Shown in pieces: positions 46,226 through 55,503 of a stretch of 61,045 bases of DNA. The DNA comes from Collimonas antrihumi. GTDB taxonomy: Bacteria; Pseudomonadota; Gammaproteobacteria; Burkholderiales; Burkholderiaceae_D. Within the stretch, counting starts at the first letter, position 1. Each line of letters begins with the position of its first letter. The DNA is taken from positions 1-61,045 of the forward strand of contig NZ_JAGQED010000028.1 in the NCBI RefSeq assembly GCF_018304965.1. Direction: 5' to 3'. The notes under the pieces were generated by a model. The model did no database searches, was not told the DNA's origin, and saw nothing but the letters and a program-made list of their open reading frames with translations. The position numbers and the translations under genes are program-made.

Positions 46226-46273
46226 CGCCGATCAGCGCGAACGCGGCCATAAGGCAACGCCGAAGACGTTGTT

Positions 46274-47755
46274 TCAGCTTTCGTCGTCGGGCGCCAACTC
46301 CGGCTCCGGCTCTTTACCCAACAGGCGCTGAGCAGCGTCGCTCGGCAACGCCTCTACCGATTTCAACTTGCGCGCCATCTGGCGGCTGCGCACTTCCGCC
46401 TGGTCGATATTCTTGGCGGCCCGTTCCAGCGTCAGTTTGGTAGCCGCCAGCACGTCGCCGAACTTGCCGAATTCGGTCTTCACCGCGCCCAGCACTTGCC
46501 ATACTTCAGACGACCGCTTCTCCAGCGCCAGCGTCCGGAATCCCATCTGCAGACTGTTCAGCAAGGCCGACAAGGTAGACGGTCCGGCAATGCTGATCCT
46601 ATGCACCCGCTGCAATTCATCGGCAAGGCCGGGACGCCGCATCACTTCGGCATACAGGCCTTCAGTCGGCAGGAACAGGATGGCAAAATCGGTGGTCAGC
46701 GGCGGCGACAGGTATTTCTCGGCAATCGTCTTGGCTTCGCCGCGCACCGCACGTTCCAGTTCGCGCGAAGCCAATGCCACGCCTTCGGCATCGGCGCGAT
46801 CAGCGGCGTCGGCCAGGCGCTCGTATTGTTCTTTCGGGAACTTGGCGTCGATCGGCATCCACACCGGTGTGCCGCCATCGTCATTGCCGGGTAACTTGAT
46901 AGCGAACTCGACCCGCTCACCGCTGCCAGGAACGGTTTCCACATTCTTGGCGTATTGCTCCGGCGTCAGCACTTGTTCCAGCAACATCTCAAGCTGTACT
47001 TCACCCCAGGTACCGCGCGTCTTGACGTTAGTCAGCACGCGTTTGAGGTCGCCGACACCGATCGCCAGCTGTTGCATTTCACCCAACCCTTGATGCACCT
47101 TTTCCAGGCGATCGGAGACGATCTTGAACGATTCGCCCAGGCGCTGTTCCAGTGTTGCATGCAATTTTTCATCCACGGTCTTGCGCATTTCTTCGAGACG
47201 CAAGCCGTTGTCGTTTTGCAGATCCTTGATCTTGGCTTCCAGCGTGGCGCGCACTTCTGCCATCCGCTGCGCATTCGATTCGGTGAGTGCCGCCAACGTC
47301 TGGTTCAGGGTATCGCCGAAACGCTTGAGCGACTGCGCCTGTTCTTCGCGATTGGTCTGCGCCTGCTGGTTCATCGCCAGCCGCATGCTGTCGAGCTGCT
47401 GGGCGTTGGTTTCGTTGAGCTTGACCAGTTGCTGGGCAAAGGTATCGATCTGGTTGTTTTGCAAAGTCGCGACGCTGGTCATCTGCGCCGCCAGGGTTTG
47501 CTGCAGCTGGCCGAAGTTACTGCCCAGCTCCTGGCGCATGCCTTGCGCGCTGATTTGCACCTCGCCGCGCAGTTCGCGTTGCTGGCGCTCGCCGCGGTCT
47601 TGCTGCTCTTGCTGGTGGCGTTGCAAATCGCTCTGCAATTGCTGCAGTTGCTGCGCCGGATCCGTGCCCCGTGAACTACGTACGATGGCGATAATTTGCA
47701 GCACGACGATGACGGCGGCAACGGCTAGCAAGATAAGCAATTCTGATGATGTCAT
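46274..47755 (-). CDS. rmuC: DNA recombination protein RmuC
   Basis: RmuC is thought to limit DNA inversions, probably as a nuclease-like protein. The 493-aa protein (ATG at 47755) has an N-terminal membrane segment ('LLILLAVAAVIVVLQIIAIV'). A long Gln-rich coiled coil follows (about 30-220). Next is the conserved RmuC domain 'RGTWGEVQLEMLLEQVLTPEQYAKNVETVPGSGERVEFAIKLPG', 'MPIDAKFPKEQYERL' and 'LFLPTEGLYAEVMR'. The acidic tail 'PEPELAPDDES' is variable. It follows the globin gene by 62 bp. Confidence 0.94.
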   Translation of the reverse strand: MTSSELLILLAVAAVIVVLQIIAIVRSSRGTDPAQQLQQLQSDLQRHQQEQQDRGERQQRELRGEVQISAQGMRQELGSNFGQLQQTLAAQMTSVATLQNNQIDTFAQQLVKLNETNAQQLDSMRLAMNQQAQTNREEQAQSLKRFGDTLNQTLAALTESNAQRMAEVRATLEAKIKDLQNDNGLRLEEMRKTVDEKLHATLEQRLGESFKIVSDRLEKVHQGLGEMQQLAIGVGDLKRVLTNVKTRGTWGEVQLEMLLEQVLTPEQYAKNVETVPGSGERVEFAIKLPGNDDGGTPVWMPIDAKFPKEQYERLADAADRADAEGVALASRELERAVRGEAKTIAEKYLSPPLTTDFAILFLPTEGLYAEVMRRPGLADELQRVHRISIAGPSTLSALLNSLQMGFRTLALEKRSSEVWQVLGAVKTEFGKFGDVLAATKLTLERAAKNIDQAEVRSRQMARKLKSVEALPSDAAQRLLGKEPEPELAPDDES

Positions 47756-47817
47756 GTATTCCTGAATTGATTGAAAACTGCGAAATTGAAAACTGTAAAG
47801 CTGCAACTACAGAGAAA

Positions 47818-48258
47818 TCACGGATGGACGACGTCGGGCTTGTTGCGCATCCAGTCTGCGGTCTGGAAGAAGGACGTCAGCAGATGCTCCTGCAGCCGCT
47901 CCTCCATGCCGACATCCTGCATCGCCAGCGCCATGCAGCGCAGCCACTGGTCGCGCTCCGGTGAGGCAATCCCATACGGCAAATGACGGGCGCGCAGGCG
48001 CGGATGGCCGAATTGTTCAATATACAAATCGGGACCGCCGCTCCAGCCGCTTAAAAACCAGTAAAACTTGTCACGCGAACCATCCAGCGTAGTCGGATGC
48101 AAGGCCCGGATCACGGAAAATTGGGGCTCCAGGTCCATCAGGTCGTAAAAACGGTCGACCAGTTCGCGCAGCTTGCCGGCGCCGCCGATCATGTCGTAGA
48201 GGCTGGCCTGTTGCTGCTCCGCTGGCGCATTGGCGGTAGTGGTGTGTTCTGTAGTCAT
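47818..48258 (-). CDS. Group II truncated hemoglobin
   Basis: A 146-aa 2-on-2 globin. 'SLYDMIGGAGKLRELVDRFYDLMDLEP' gives helices A-B with the group II 'YD..GG' pattern. The proximal His is in 'FGHPRLRARHLPY', and a Trp lies at the G8 position in 'RDQWLRCMALAMQDVG'. Such proteins bind O2 and NO and are linked to nitrosative or oxidative stress. Its placement between rmuC and an ABC permease is not informative, although the heme-uptake operon lies nearby. Confidence 0.93.
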   Translation of the reverse strand: MTTEHTTTANAPAEQQQASLYDMIGGAGKLRELVDRFYDLMDLEPQFSVIRALHPTTLDGSRDKFYWFLSGWSGGPDLYIEQFGHPRLRARHLPYGIASPERDQWLRCMALAMQDVGMEERLQEHLLTSFFQTADWMRNKPDVVHP

Positions 48259-48329
48259 GGGGAAAAATGGTAGCGTAAGCCGGCATTATCCCCGAAATGA
48301 CGTGACAGGGTTGAATCAAGCCTCGCGAC

Positions 48330-50834
48330 TCAAGCCTCGCGCAAGGTTTGCAAAGGCGGTTGATTCAACACATGCCGCAATCCGACCCAGCCACCGGCAA
48401 ACGTGCAGATCGCACCGATCGCCATCCCGGCCAGCCATACCAGCGGGCTGAAAGTCCAGGTAAAGTTGAATACATAGTGCGCCAGGGCCCAGCCGATTGC
48501 CGCAGCGCCGCTGGCCGCCAGGAAGCCGGCGAGACTGCCGATCAAGCCGAATTCTATCCATTGCGATTGCGACAATTGCTTGCGGGTTGCGCCCAGCGCA
48601 CGCAGCAGGCCGGCTTCGCGGGTCCGTTCGTCTTGCGACCCGACCAGCGCCGCATACAGCACCAGCGCACCGGACAGCAGCGTAAACAGGAAAAGGAATT
48701 CGACCGCCGCCACAACCTGATCGATCACGCCCTGGATCTGCTTGATGACGCTACCGATATCAACCACCGTCAGATTCGGAAAATCGCGCGTCAACTCGTT
48801 GCTGAAATTGGCATGCGCATCCGGCAAATTGAAAGCGGTGATCCAGGTTTGCGGCATGTCGGCCATCAGTTTCGGATTGAGGATGACAAAGAAATTGACC
48901 CGCATCGAGCCCCACTCCAGCTTGCGCAAGCTGGTAATCGGCGCACTCACCAGCTGGCCGGCGATGTCGAACTGCAGTGTATCGCCAAGCTTCAGGTTCA
49001 AGGTCTTGGCCAGGCCTTCCTCAACCGATGCGGCGGCTTGCGTATCGTCAAACCAGCGGCCGGCGCTCACCGTGTTCTGGGCCGGCACCTGATTCATGGT
49101 GGACAGGTTGAATTCGCGGTCGACCAGGCGCTTGGCCTTGTCTTCGGGATAGGTATCGGCGGTGATCGGCTTGCCGTTGACCTGGGTCAGGCGGCCGCGA
49201 ATCATTGGAAACAGTTGCGGCTGGGCGATGCCGATCGCTTGCAAGCGGTGCGTAATCTCGGCGCGTTGGTCATCCTGGATATTGATCACAAAACGATTAG
49301 GTGCGTCAGCCGGCGTCGCCTGGCGCCAGGCGCCGACCAGATCGCCGCGGATGACCGTCAGCAGCAGCAATGCCATCAAACCCAGCGACAGGGCGACAAT
49401 TTGCACGATGGTCGCCACCGGCCGCCGCTGAAGGGCAGTCAACGCAAAGCGCCAGCTCGGATGGCGCGACAAACTACGCACATGGCGCGAGGCTTTCAGC
49501 GCCAGCCAGCCCAGCAAGGCGAACACGGCAAAGCCGCCCAAGAATCCGAGCGCGGTCAGCAAACCCAGTTTTACATCGCCTGCCTGCCACAACAGCAAGC
49601 CGATAAATGTCAGCGTGCCAAGCCCGTAGGTAGCCAGCACCAGCGCTTGCGGGGCATCTTGCTCGCGCCGGATCACGCGGTTATGCGGCACATTGCGCAG
49701 TTGCAGGATAGGCGGCAAGGCAAAACCGGTCAGCAGCAGCATGCCGGTGATCAAACCTTGCAAGGCCGGCATCACGCTGGCGTTCGGCAAATCGCTGGCG
49801 ACAAATTTCCCCAGCAGATCGAGCAACATGAAATGCGCGCCGAAGCCGAGCACCACGCCAATCAAACTGCCAGCCAGGCCGACCAGCAAGAATTCCAGCA
49901 AATATAATTGCGTCACCTGGTTTTGCGTCAAGCCCAGGCAGCGCAACATGGCGCAGGCATCCAGGTGGCGCAGCATGAAGCGGCGCGCCGCCATTGCCAC
50001 CGCAACTGCTGCCAGCAAGGCTGACAACAAACCGACCAGGGACAGGAATTGCTGGCCGCGATCAAGTGTCGCGCGCATTTCAGGGCGACCGTTTTCCAGG
50101 CCCTCGATACGCACGCCTTTCAGGTTTTCGCGGCTGATATCGCTCTCTACCCATTTCTGGAAGTCCTGCACCTGTTGCGGGGCGCCGGCCAGCAGCAGGC
50201 GATAGGTAACCCGTGAGCCGTCCTGGATCAGTTTGGTGGATGCCAGATCGGCCATCGACAACATCACGCGCGGTGCAAAATTGATGAAACCGCTACCGCG
50301 GTCGGGTTCGACCACCAGCACTTTGGCAATCTTGAAAGTACGGTCGCCGAGCTTGAGCGGATCGCCCACCGCCAGATTCAGCGCGGTCAGCATATTGGAA
50401 TCCAGCCAGACGGTGCCTGCGGCTGGAGTCTGCCGGGTTTTGGCATCCGTACCGGCGACGCTATCGGCAACCACCAGGCTGCCGCGCAACGGATAGCCGG
50501 CGCTGACTGCTTTCAGCGAAGCCAGCTGCGACCTGGCGCTGTCGCCCTCGCCGGCGATGGCCATGCTGGGAAACACAACCGTGTCTGCCAAAGTCAACTG
50601 GCGGCGTTCGGCCTCTTTGCGCCAGCTGGGGGTTATACGCTGATCGGCCGAAATCAACAGGTCGGCACCCAGCAGCTGGTGCGCGTCGCGGTTCAGCCCG
50701 GCGCGCATCCGGTCTACAAAAAAGCCGACTGCCGATAAGGAGGCGACGGCCACAATCAAAGCTATCAGCAAAAAACGTAATTCACCTGCGCGCCAGTCGC
50801 GCTGGGTCATGCGTAGAGACTGCAAAAAAATCAT
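48330..50834 (-). CDS. Large ABC transporter permease, FtsX/YbbP-like
   Basis: An 834-aa inner-membrane permease of the FtsX superfamily, similar in layout to YbbP. An N-terminal helix ('LRFLLIALIVAVASLSAVGFF') precedes a large periplasmic domain. Several helices and a first FtsX-type block follow ('FLSLVGLLSALLAAVAVAMAARRFMLRHLDACAMLRCLGLTQNQV'). A second block comes near the C-terminus ('YAALVGSQDERTREAGLLRALGATRKQL'). The ATG at 50834 overlaps the DUF4126 stop by 4 bp. The ATPase partner (YbbA type) is not next to it in this window. Substrate unknown; lipid or lipoprotein movement is the family theme. Confidence 0.9.
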   Translation of the reverse strand: MIFLQSLRMTQRDWRAGELRFLLIALIVAVASLSAVGFFVDRMRAGLNRDAHQLLGADLLISADQRITPSWRKEAERRQLTLADTVVFPSMAIAGEGDSARSQLASLKAVSAGYPLRGSLVVADSVAGTDAKTRQTPAAGTVWLDSNMLTALNLAVGDPLKLGDRTFKIAKVLVVEPDRGSGFINFAPRVMLSMADLASTKLIQDGSRVTYRLLLAGAPQQVQDFQKWVESDISRENLKGVRIEGLENGRPEMRATLDRGQQFLSLVGLLSALLAAVAVAMAARRFMLRHLDACAMLRCLGLTQNQVTQLYLLEFLLVGLAGSLIGVVLGFGAHFMLLDLLGKFVASDLPNASVMPALQGLITGMLLLTGFALPPILQLRNVPHNRVIRREQDAPQALVLATYGLGTLTFIGLLLWQAGDVKLGLLTALGFLGGFAVFALLGWLALKASRHVRSLSRHPSWRFALTALQRRPVATIVQIVALSLGLMALLLLTVIRGDLVGAWRQATPADAPNRFVINIQDDQRAEITHRLQAIGIAQPQLFPMIRGRLTQVNGKPITADTYPEDKAKRLVDREFNLSTMNQVPAQNTVSAGRWFDDTQAAASVEEGLAKTLNLKLGDTLQFDIAGQLVSAPITSLRKLEWGSMRVNFFVILNPKLMADMPQTWITAFNLPDAHANFSNELTRDFPNLTVVDIGSVIKQIQGVIDQVVAAVEFLFLFTLLSGALVLYAALVGSQDERTREAGLLRALGATRKQLSQSQWIEFGLIGSLAGFLAASGAAAIGWALAHYVFNFTWTFSPLVWLAGMAIGAICTFAGGWVGLRHVLNQPPLQTLREA

Positions 50835-51415
50835 GTGGCAAGCCTTTGAAATACCCAACGCAGGCCGCGCCACAACTTGGGCAGCAGCCAGATCGCAAAC
50901 AGGAAAAACAGGAACAGAAACGCAAACAACAGCCAGGGATGGAAAAACGCTGCCCATAATCCACCGAGCACAGTCGCATCTTCGGAAAACGATGCAGTCC
51001 AGTTGCTCAAAGGTTCCGGCGTGGTGTTGATCATGGCCCGGCTGCCGGCCTTGGTAGCGTGCGCTCCCAGCGCAAAAGTGCCGCCTATCAACGCTGCCAC
51101 CGTAGTCCAGGCTGGATCCATATGGCCCATGGCGGCTACCGCGAGGATCGCGCCGGCCGGAATCCGGATAAAGGTGTGGACCGCGTCCCAGACTGAATCA
51201 AGCCCGGGAATCTTATCCACCAGAAACTCGATGGCTGCCAGCAAGCCGGTAACACCGATCACCCATGGCGATTCCAGTATCTGCAGCGCCTGCGGCAGAT
51301 CGATCCACCCCAGGCGGCCGAACCAGCCGGCAATGAACAGCGCCATATACAGGCGGATGCCGCTGGCCCACGATAAGCCACCGGCCAGCGCAGCGCTGGA
51401 AAGTGTATCAATCAT
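50831..51415 (-). CDS. DUF4126 membrane protein
   Basis: A 194-aa inner-membrane protein with about five helices; 'SWASGIRLYMALFIAGWFGRLGW' and 'AIEFLVDKIPGLDSVWDAVHTFIRIPAGAILA' are the conserved blocks of DUF4126. Function unknown. Translational coupling to the large ABC permease (4-bp overlap) suggests joint action in membrane transport; that is inference. A 201-bp gap without obvious features separates it from aroC. Confidence 0.85.
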   Translation of the reverse strand: MIDTLSSAALAGGLSWASGIRLYMALFIAGWFGRLGWIDLPQALQILESPWVIGVTGLLAAIEFLVDKIPGLDSVWDAVHTFIRIPAGAILAVAAMGHMDPAWTTVAALIGGTFALGAHATKAGSRAMINTTPEPLSNWTASFSEDATVLGGLWAAFFHPWLLFAFLFLFFLFAIWLLPKLWRGLRWVFQRLAT

Positions 51416-51616
51416 GATGTCCCCTCTTTCTCCGGATTCAATCTGGTTTTGAGTGTTACAGCTAGCGTAACGTAAACCTGCATCAGGCGCGCAAGATTAG
51501 CTATCTTGCAGCCGAATTCAGCCACAGGATTCGGCAAATCGACAACGCATAGGGAAGAGAAAGGTCGCCGCCAAGCCTTGGCTGTGGCGGCGCCAGGGGA
51601 ACTAGCGCCAGAAGAA

Positions 51617-52708
51617 CTACTTGGAATCGACCAGCGGTGCAACCTGCACATCGCCGCATTGGGCGCGATGCCGCAGGGCATGGTCCATCAGTACCAAGGC
51701 CAGCATGGCCTCGGCAATAGGGGTCGCCCGGATTCCGACGCAAGGGTCGTGGCGGCCGAAGGTTTCGACCGTGGCCGGATTACCTTGCTTGTCGATCGAC
51801 TGCCGCGGCGTACGGATACTGGATGTCGGCTTGATGGCGATCGACACGGTGATGTCCTGGCCGCTCGAAATACCGCCCAGGATGCCGCCGGCGTTATTGG
51901 TCAGGAAGCCGTTGCGGGTAATTTCATCGCCATGCTGCGATCCCTTTTGCGCCACCGAGGCAAAACCGGCACCGATTTCCACGCCTTTGACAGCATTGAT
52001 GCCCATCATGGCGTAGCCGATCTCGGCATCCAGCTTGTCGTACAAAGGTTCACCCAGGCCGACCGGCACCTTGGAGGCGACAACATCGATGCGGGCGCCG
52101 CAGGAATCGCCATCTTTGCGCAACGCATCCATATATGCTTCAAGTTCGGCGATCTGGCTAACGTTGGCGGCAAAAAACGGGTTATTCGGTACGTGGTCCC
52201 ACGACTCGAAAGCGACAGGGATTTCGCCCAGCTGGCTCATGCAACCCTTGAAAGTCGTGCCGTATTGCTGCTTCAGCCACTTCTTGGCGATGGCCGCAGC
52301 GCCGACCATGGGTGCCGTCAGGCGCGCCGAGGAACGGCCGCCACCGCGCGGATCGCGGATACCGTATTTTTGCCAATAGGTAAAATCGGCATGCCCGGGG
52401 CGGAAGGTATCGACGATATTGCCGTAATCCTTGCTGCGCTGGTCCTGGTTGCGGATCAACAGCATGATCGGGGTGCCGGTAGTCTTGCCTTCATAGACGC
52501 CGGACAGGATTTCCACCGTGTCCGGCTCCTGGCGCTGGGTCACGTGGCGTGAAGTGCCTGGTTTACGGCGATCCAGGTCCGGCTGGATATCAGCTTCGGA
52601 CAATTCCAGTCCCGGCGGGCAGCCGTCGACTATGCAGCCGATGGCCGGGCCGTGTGATTCGCCGAAATTGGTGACGCTAAACAAACTGCCGAAGGTATTG
52701 CCGGGCAT
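51617..52708 (-). CDS. aroC: Chorismate synthase
   Basis: AroC converts EPSP to chorismate with reduced FMN, the last shared step of aromatic amino-acid synthesis. The 363-aa protein has all three family signatures: '[18 protein letters not shown]' near residue 15, '[22 protein letters not shown]' near 130, and '[25 protein letters not shown]' near the C-terminus. The ATG at 52708 is favoured over a longer frame by family length. It lies 145 bp after the MFS-acyltransferase gene. Confidence 0.97.
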   Translation of the reverse strand: MPGNTFGSLFSVTNFGESHGPAIGCIVDGCPPGLELSEADIQPDLDRRKPGTSRHVTQRQEPDTVEILSGVYEGKTTGTPIMLLIRNQDQRSKDYGNIVDTFRPGHADFTYWQKYGIRDPRGGGRSSARLTAPMVGAAAIAKKWLKQQYGTTFKGCMSQLGEIPVAFESWDHVPNNPFFAANVSQIAELEAYMDALRKDGDSCGARIDVVASKVPVGLGEPLYDKLDAEIGYAMMGINAVKGVEIGAGFASVAQKGSQHGDEITRNGFLTNNAGGILGGISSGQDITVSIAIKPTSSIRTPRQSIDKQGNPATVETFGRHDPCVGIRATPIAEAMLALVLMDHALRHRAQCGDVQVAPLVDSK

Positions 52709-52814
52709 GATGATCCAGATAAAAAAAGGGCTGAAAAATGTGATTTTACCAGCGCAGCCGCCGTGATAGTGAATCGGGCGCCATAATCGTTGCTTTTTTA
52801 TTATCGCGTTACGC

Positions 52815-52842
52815 GTGGGAACGATCGGTACGATCGCCCCAC
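52815..52842. repeat. Hairpin between the MFS-acyltransferase gene and aroC
   Basis: GTGGG (52815-52819) and CCCAC (52838-52842) enclose two CGATCG units separated by GTA, giving a stable stem with a small internal bulge. It begins 12 bp after the upstream gene's stop on the minus strand but lacks a T-tract there. The frame ACGCGTGGG...CCCCACCC resembles an arm of the element at 39660-39790. Confidence 0.4.
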
Positions 52843-52853
52843 CCGACCCAGTT

Positions 52854-54740
52854 TTACTGCCAGGCACCGCGTAAAGTCTGTACTTGCTGCTGCAAATATT
52901 CCGGTGTCGCCTGCGTCGGCGCTATCGCTTCGCCCACCGTCAGCTGCAAAGCTGACAGCGGACCGCGCTTGAACGAGCGTTGGAAGGGATTACCGGCGCT
53001 ACGAGTCCACATGCTGCCCCACAAGCCGCTCAATGCCATCGGGATCACTGGCACTGGCGTGCGTTCAACGATTTTCTTGATGCCACCGCGGAATTCGTTC
53101 ATTTCACCGGTGCTGGTCAACTTACCTTCCGGGAAAATACAAACCAGGTCGCCATCTTCCAGCGCAGCGGCGATTTGCGCGAAGGCGCGTTCCATCAACT
53201 CAGGATTTTCCTTGGCCGGCGCAATCGGAATCGCCTTGGCGGTTTTGAACAGCCAGGCCAGCACCGGGATTTTGAAAATCCGGTGATCCATCACAAAACG
53301 GATCGGCCGAGGACTAGCCGCCATGATCACGATCGCATCGACGTAACTGACATGGTTGCAGACCAGCACCGCGGCACCCTCGTCCGGAATACGGTCGCGG
53401 TTGACGGTGTGAACCCGATGAATGGTATGAATCACTATCCAGGCCACGAAACGCACCAGGTATTCCGGCACCACCGTGAATATATATATCGCCACAATGG
53501 CATTGAGAATCGCGGTGACCAGGAAAATCTGCGGAATCGTGAAGCCGAAGCTCAACAGCGTCATCGCCACCAGCGCCGCCACCACCATGAACAAGGCGTT
53601 CATGATATTCATGCCTGCAATCGTGCGCGACAAATGCCTGCGGTCGCAACGGGTCTGGATCACTGCAAACAGCGGCACGATATACAAGCCGCCGAACAGG
53701 CCGATCATCACGCAGTCGAACAGGATGCGCCAGCTGCCATGCTGCTGCACAAAGCCGGCCATGTCGACCATCGCGGTATTGGTGTAGCCCAGGCTGGCAA
53801 GAAACAGGTCGAGGCCGAACACCGACAGGCCGATCGCGCCAAACGGCACCAGACCGATTTCCACCTTGTGGCCCGACAAGCGTTCGCACAGTAGCGAACC
53901 GGTGCCGACACCGAGCGAGAATACCGTCAGCAAAAGCACAAAAACACTATGGTCTCCATGCAGGTAATTTTTCGCATACAAGGGAAACTGCGCCAGCACG
54001 ATCGCGCCGTAAAACCAGAACCATGAGTTGGCCAGCATGGCCAGGAACACCGGCCGGTTCTTGCGGGAAAAGCCCAGGTTACGCACCGTTTCGGTAATCG
54101 GGTTCCAATTGATCTGCAACGCCGGCTCGGCGGCCGGCGTCAGTGGAATGCCGCGGCTGAACAGCCAGCCGATGATCGCAATCGCCAACGTGCCACCCGC
54201 CACCAGCTCGATACCCCACGGCTTGTGCACCACCAGCACCGCGCCCAGCACTTCACCCAACAGGATGCCGACGAACGTTCCCATCTCGATAATGCCGTTG
54301 CCGCCGACCAGTTCATCCTGGCGCAGCTGCTGCGGCAGATAGGCATACTTGACCGGCCCGAAAATGGTCGAATGGACACCCATGCCGACCACGGCCAGAA
54401 TCAACAGCCACAGGTTATGCGTCATCCAGCCCACGGCGGCGACCGCCATGATGATAATTTCCAGCACTTTGACATAACGCGCGAGGCGCGATTTCTCGAA
54501 CTTGTCGGCGAGTTGGCCGGCGGTCGCAGAAAACACCACAAACGGCAAAATGAACAAACCTGGAATCAGGTTGTTCAACAGATTGACGTCCATGCTGGTC
54601 CAGCTCAACGCCTCGTAAGTCAGGATCGTCAGCAAGGCGGTCTTGAATACGTTGTCGTTGAAAGCGCCAAAAAACTGGGTCCAGAAGAAAGGCGCGAAAC
54701 GTCTCTGGCGCAGCAGGGCAAATTGACTGGATTTGGACAT
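52854..54740 (-). CDS. MFS transporter fused to a PlsC-type acyltransferase
   Basis: A 628-aa two-part protein. The N-terminal ~400 residues form an LplT-like MFS transporter ('[27 protein letters not shown]'), followed by a PlsC acyltransferase domain with the HxxxxD motif in '[15 protein letters not shown]' (about 465-480) and '[19 protein letters not shown]'. By analogy with the E. coli LplT and Aas pair it probably takes up lysophospholipids across the inner membrane and re-acylates them; the AMP-binding acyl-ACP synthetase part of Aas is missing. The ATG at 54740 gives the usual N-terminus. It is followed by aroC. Confidence 0.92.
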   Translation of the reverse strand: MSKSSQFALLRQRRFAPFFWTQFFGAFNDNVFKTALLTILTYEALSWTSMDVNLLNNLIPGLFILPFVVFSATAGQLADKFEKSRLARYVKVLEIIIMAVAAVGWMTHNLWLLILAVVGMGVHSTIFGPVKYAYLPQQLRQDELVGGNGIIEMGTFVGILLGEVLGAVLVVHKPWGIELVAGGTLAIAIIGWLFSRGIPLTPAAEPALQINWNPITETVRNLGFSRKNRPVFLAMLANSWFWFYGAIVLAQFPLYAKNYLHGDHSVFVLLLTVFSLGVGTGSLLCERLSGHKVEIGLVPFGAIGLSVFGLDLFLASLGYTNTAMVDMAGFVQQHGSWRILFDCVMIGLFGGLYIVPLFAVIQTRCDRRHLSRTIAGMNIMNALFMVVAALVAMTLLSFGFTIPQIFLVTAILNAIVAIYIFTVVPEYLVRFVAWIVIHTIHRVHTVNRDRIPDEGAAVLVCNHVSYVDAIVIMAASPRPIRFVMDHRIFKIPVLAWLFKTAKAIPIAPAKENPELMERAFAQIAAALEDGDLVCIFPEGKLTSTGEMNEFRGGIKKIVERTPVPVIPMALSGLWGSMWTRSAGNPFQRSFKRGPLSALQLTVGEAIAPTQATPEYLQQQVQTLRGAWQ

Positions 54741-54845
54741 AGGTGGACTAATGGGAAGGGCGCGCCATGGCAGCGACGAATGAATTACTGTTTTAATATT
54801 TTTTTGAAGCTTACGCAATTACACAATTACGCAATTTCGTTACGC

Positions 54846-54884
54846 AAAAAAACCGTTTGCGGCATCTTACTGCCACAAACGGTT
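54846..54884 (-). terminator. Intrinsic terminator after the CBS gene
   Basis: Minus strand: AACCGTTTG pairs with CAAACGGTT, with an inner GGCA / TGCC stem and one C/A mismatch. A run of seven T follows (complement of 54846-54852). It is 23 bp after the CBS-protein stop. Confidence 0.8.
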
Positions 54885-54906
54885 CCGGACAAATTTATAA
54901 CGAACC

Positions 54907-55353
54907 TTATTCGTCGGCGTTGGACGGCCAGTCGCGAATATAGGCTTTCAGCATCTTGTTTTCAAAACCTTGGGCATCCAGCACCGCCTTGGCCACGTCA
55001 TAAAACGACATCACGCCCAGCAAGGTGCGGGCATCCATGATCGGTACATAGCGTGCGTGGCGCTCCAGCATGATGCGGCGCACTTCGTTGACTTCGGTAT
55101 CGGGCGTGACGGTAATCGGGCTGTCGTCCATATGCTTGCGCACCGTGTTGCTGCCGACCGCACCGCCGTTCTGGTGAATCGCATTCATCACTTCACGGAA
55201 AGTCAGCATCCCCACCAGCGTACCGAACTCCATCACTACCAGCGAACCGATATCTTTTTCCGCCATCGTATTGACGGCGTCGATCAACGGCGTTTCCGGC
55301 GTCACGGTGTAAAGAATATTGCCTTTGACTTTGAGGATTTCAGAAACTTTCAT
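54907..55353 (-). CDS. Two-CBS-domain protein
   Basis: A 148-aa stand-alone Bateman module: two CBS motifs, residues about 8-65 ('TVTPETPLIDAVNTMAEKDIGSLVVMEFGTLVGMLTFREVMNAI') and about 77-135 ('TVTPDTEVNEVRRIMLERHARYVPIMDARTLLGVMSFYDVAKAVL'). Such proteins sense adenosyl ligands (AMP, ATP, SAM). It is monocistronic, with its own terminator, and divergent from the PLP enzyme gene. Partner unknown. Confidence 0.92.
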   Translation of the reverse strand: MKVSEILKVKGNILYTVTPETPLIDAVNTMAEKDIGSLVVMEFGTLVGMLTFREVMNAIHQNGGAVGSNTVRKHMDDSPITVTPDTEVNEVRRIMLERHARYVPIMDARTLLGVMSFYDVAKAVLDAQGFENKMLKAYIRDWPSNADE

Positions 55354-55503
55354 GGGGCCATCCTGCCTTTGCTTGAGTTATGCTTACTTCTTACTTATCT
55401 ATATCCAGAATGTAGCCTAAGCCAGACTAAAAATCTACCGCGCAGCGCAGCACGAGTAGAGCGAGTTCTCATATTTCAAGAATAGAAGGAGACAGCCAGT
55501 ACC

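Noticed and set aside
48348-49907. A 519-codon plus-strand open frame over the ABC permease
   Set aside because: Shadow of the permease; Gln/His/Arg-rich, no start signal, no motif.
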